Part shown: positions 61,514 to 64,000 of the stretch, piece after piece
Layout of the letters: every line of letters starts with the position of its first letter
How positions within the stretch are numbered: the stretch's first letter is position 1
Assembly (NCBI GenBank): GCA_949316235.1
Contig: OX438747.1
Location: 31,468,601 to 31,532,600, forward strand
Direction: 5' to 3'
Length of the DNA stretch: 64,000 nt
Source: Oegoconia quadripuncta
Taxonomy: Eukaryota; Arthropoda; Insecta; Lepidoptera; Autostichidae
Program-made: the position numbers and the translations under genes
Notes under the pieces: model-generated
The model's input: the letters and a program-made list of their open reading frames with translations, nothing else
What the model was told of the DNA's origin: nothing
Databases searched by the model: none

Positions 61514-61990
61514 TGCTGGTATTGTGTACTAAATAACCCTTTTTCGGGTTTAGTGCAAACATTAGTTGCTCTATATACGTCTCTCGATATACACAATTCC
61601 ACGAATGTTACACCACAAATGTAGCACTAAATATGTTAAATTATATCTGAATAGATTCATATTCTGAACCAATCACAGCAGTTCCTAAAAGCAGTGTTCC
61701 GATCGAACGTCGCAACGGTAACCTCACTCAGATAAGGTGTTAAAAGGTCAATTACTTTATGATTGAAATATAATACACTTAGTTAAATATCTATATTAAA
61801 TATTATTTTAGAGCGCACTAACCGGATTACGCTCTCCAATTTCCGGTAACTTTGAAATTTGCATTTATTTCTAACGTGGAACAGGGACATATTTGGAATA
61901 ACAATCGCCTCAATATAGAAGCAAGGGCGAATCCAGCCTCCGAATTAGGGATCACTTGAGTTCCAGCCTGGACAGGCTCCAAAATAACAA
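61514..61990. other. unassigned sequence
   Basis: Nothing recognised. Confidence 0.3.
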
Positions 61991-62210
61991 TCAATGTTAA
62001 TAGCATTAACCAAGCCGCCCCGCCAAGCAGCAATGTTAATAGCATTATTGTGTTCCAGTTGTCAGAGATAAGAGAGCCAGTCCCCCAAATATGTTGGAGT
62101 TTCCGGGTCAGTACGCTTCCACCTTCGACCTCATCTTCACTTACTTCACTTAACATCAGGTCTGATTGAGGTCAAGTACCAACCCGTCGTGCATAAAAAA
62201 AAATAAAAAA
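61991..62210 (+). repeat. SINE A, 5'-truncated
   Basis: 'ccgccaagcagcaatgttaa' to 'cccgtcgtgcat' and an A-rich tail. 'caatgttaatagcatt' occurs twice at the left end (61991 and 62031), a small local duplication. Confidence 0.85.
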
Positions 62211-62624
62211 AAGGCTAAGGCTCACCACAAAAACCTTTTTCTATGTTATGCATTAGTGACTGTTATATAGATCTGTTTTTAAACAGAAATTATAGCTTTA
62301 CACTTTAAGCCATTAGGGCAATGTAAAATACAGAATTATATATTATATACAGTGACAATCTAAAATTGGGAAAAAAATTATGGCCGGTGTTGTTTGTCAT
62401 TACGTGAGTGTGTTCAAAATGTCGTAAAAGAATAGACTACACAGTAAACAATCTAGTATTTATTTTTGAAGCTAAAATTTGTAACAAAAAGTAGTGACAA
62501 CATAGTCTAGTGTGGATTAAAGTATCATCCAATTGTCCTAGAAGTACAATGTATATTAAAACCATTGTCATATAAATACAATTTCTTTATTACCCGACTT
62601 ACCAATAAAGGAGAGTAATTTTTT
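62211..62624. other. unassigned AT-rich sequence
   Basis: Nothing recognised. Confidence 0.3.
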
Positions 62625-62790
62625 TCAAGTGCATGTATGTATGTCCGTTCCTTTGGCTAAATGGCTTCGAAGTGCATGATATCGTCAGATTCGTCTTGAT
62701 ACCTGAAGTGTCATTCGATACATTTCATGATAAATATCTAACATGGTGTCTGCAAAATACTAAATAATGCTGTCGGGTTTTTTGGTTTTC
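62625..62790 (-). repeat. dispersed repeat family E
   Basis: 'gcatgtatgtatgtccgttc', 'ggcttcgaagtgcatgatat', 'cgtcttgatacctgaagtgt', 'atctaacatggtgtctgcaa', 'tgctgtcgggttttttggtt'. Confidence 0.7.
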
Positions 62791-62849
62791 AAATCCTTAA
62801 ATAGTTATTTAAACGAAGCAGTAGTGTTAATATCTTCAATTTATCTAAT

Positions 62850-63125
62850 TCATTCTTCTTCTGCTTCAATTTAAGAGCTATGCTCTTGTCGGTGACGTAA
62901 TGACCACGTCTCTCTACTTTACGCCCTCGTTTTAACCTCTTGGTACGACACGACATTCACCTTTTCTTTCACTTGGTTAAAGTAATTACGCCTAGGTCTT
63001 CCCCTCCCTCTCTTTCCTTCAATCTTTCCCCCAATTATGTTCTTCAATAAAATATCGTATCGTATCAAGTGACTTATCATCTTTCCTCTTCGATTCTCAA
63101 CTGTGGCTCTTTCTAATTCATTCAA
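62850..63125 (-). pseudogene. C-terminal end of an RTE-like non-LTR element
   Basis: Minus-strand frame 62919-63125: ERATVENRRGKMISHLIRYD, ILLKNIIGGKIEGKRGRGRP, RRNYFNQVKEKVNVVSYQEV. Then, after a frame break, the 'LHRQEHSS' end corresponds to 'gagctatgctcttgtcgg' at 62875-62892. The same family as 44110-44640 (upstream part) and 41475-41630 (downstream part). 5'-truncated. Confidence 0.72.
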
Positions 63126-63599
63126 AGAAATTCACTAAATTATGGTACTTTCCTGAAGCATAAGAACTCTAGAAGTGAATATTGTAGCGGGATTACTATA
63201 TGATAATTGAACTAATAAGGTAGGGGCGCTATCTGAAGTACGGCCCTGTTAGGTTTATTAGAGGCTTGAAAATTGACGGAAGGTAAAATGGTTAAGTGAG
63301 AATTATGAAACTCCTTGGAGGGAAGTTTCTTTTTATTTATCAAGAAGAAATAGCGGCTGAAATGAGATATAACTTATCAGTTTTATTTATGTATACTAAT
63401 TAAAAAAAAAACAAGATTAACAGAGGTTACGAACCATTCGTTTTTTAGTGCACTCGTTCGTCTTTAGGGTTCCCTGATTCTTTTATGGGTTCAAATTGAG
63501 TATTACGGACTTACCCCGTCTATAGAACTTTCCGTCTTTTCATCACAGCCCGCTCTTTCATTGAAATTTAACGAGATAACGTGTTTAAATTTTCAATTC
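63126..63599. other. unassigned sequence
   Basis: Nothing recognised. Confidence 0.3.
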
Positions 63600-63614
63600 A
63601 TGACCACTTTGTTG

Positions 63615-63775
63615 GTCGTCTATCAATCAATCAATCAATCAAGTACACTTTATTGCACAAAAATTCTACAATGCACTTCATAAATATAGCTTCAAAAAAA
63701 AATTGAACAACCAGACGGTCTTATCGCTATTAAGCGATTTCTATCAGACAACCCTTGGGTAGAGAAAGAAGTAGA
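63615..63775 (-). repeat. non-LTR 3' tail, (atca)n end, hairpin motif
   Basis: (atca)n 'agtacactttattgcacaaa', 'ccagacggtcttatcgctat' taagcgatttctatc. The hairpin pairs (atcgct/aagcgat). Confidence 0.7.
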
Positions 63776-63899
63776 ACGGGATAAAAGCAAGTAGGTTGTG
63801 TACCAATGACTTAAAAAAATATATAAAATTATAGATACCAAACAATAGATATAAGCGTACATACGTTAGATATGAACATCAACATACATGCAATGATAG

Positions 63900-64000
63900 T
63901 GTAAAATATATTCCATTCTTTATTACAAATAAACACAAAAGATACATTTGTCAGATACAAAGATACAAAGGTGAGCTTATCTCTAAGAGAGATCTCTTCC
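63900..64000 (-). repeat. non-LTR 3' tail cut by the window end
   Basis: 'attccattctttattacaaa', (gatacaaa)n, 'gtgagcttatctctaagaga' gatctcttcc: a diverged hairpin (atctct/agagat) in the same position as in other tails. Confidence 0.55.

Overview
This window looks like animal nuclear DNA, most likely from a moth or butterfly. That is an inference from dense dispersed repeats of types I recognise from lepidopteran genomes: tRNA-headed SINEs, many short non-LTR tails ending in tetranucleotide repeats, small TA-flanked palindromic elements, and a 'cggcttcgcctgcgtgg' repeat. There is no bacterial gene organisation and no certain host gene. Two short stretches (1873-2003 and 29309-29372) look like possible exons of unidentified host genes. 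Everything else I can name is mobile-element or simple-repeat DNA.

The best-defined object is a complete, apparently very young Ty3/Gypsy-type LTR retrotransposon at 6306-14304 (7,999 bp). It has two 943-bp LTRs that look identical by eye, a 4-bp target duplication (acct), a tRNA-Lys-type primer-binding site, a polypurine tract and one intact 1,342-residue Gag-Pol frame (7779-11807). Just after the 5' LTR, a 60-bp unit carrying the LTR end plus the primer-binding site is repeated about seven times, with four intact primer sites. The element sits inside an older inverted-repeat transposon (6149-6305 and 14309-14500).

Region by region: 1-2.5 kb holds a 191-bp inverted-repeat element, a 752-bp foldback element with 129-bp arms, a candidate exon and a retrotransposon tail. 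2.6-6.1 kb holds non-LTR relics. 6.1-14.5 kb is the LTR element and its target. 14.5-29 kb is SINE- and MITE-rich, with a 253-residue relic of a non-LTR element whose C-terminus carries a Cys/His motif and an endonuclease-like RPD...D signature (18.5-19.4 kb), a hexamer microsatellite and a 456-bp long inverted repeat (25.7-26.2 kb). 29-43 kb holds more relics, two adjacent perfect palindromes (34958-35095) and a 5S rRNA-derived fragment. 43-64 kb holds a degenerate satellite-like array (44.8-45.8 kb), further SINEs, a mariner transposase fragment and numerous 3' tails.

Functionally, only the LTR element looks capable of encoding its own replication proteins. The non-LTR relics are 5'-truncated or frameshifted. 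The SINEs (three tRNA-headed families plus two 5S-like pieces) and MITEs depend on enzymes not encoded here. Many tails share a short conserved hairpin (about 15 bases, then aaggccgcc), probably a reverse-transcriptase recognition element. Family names such as 'SINE A' or 'family E' are labels made for this annotation.
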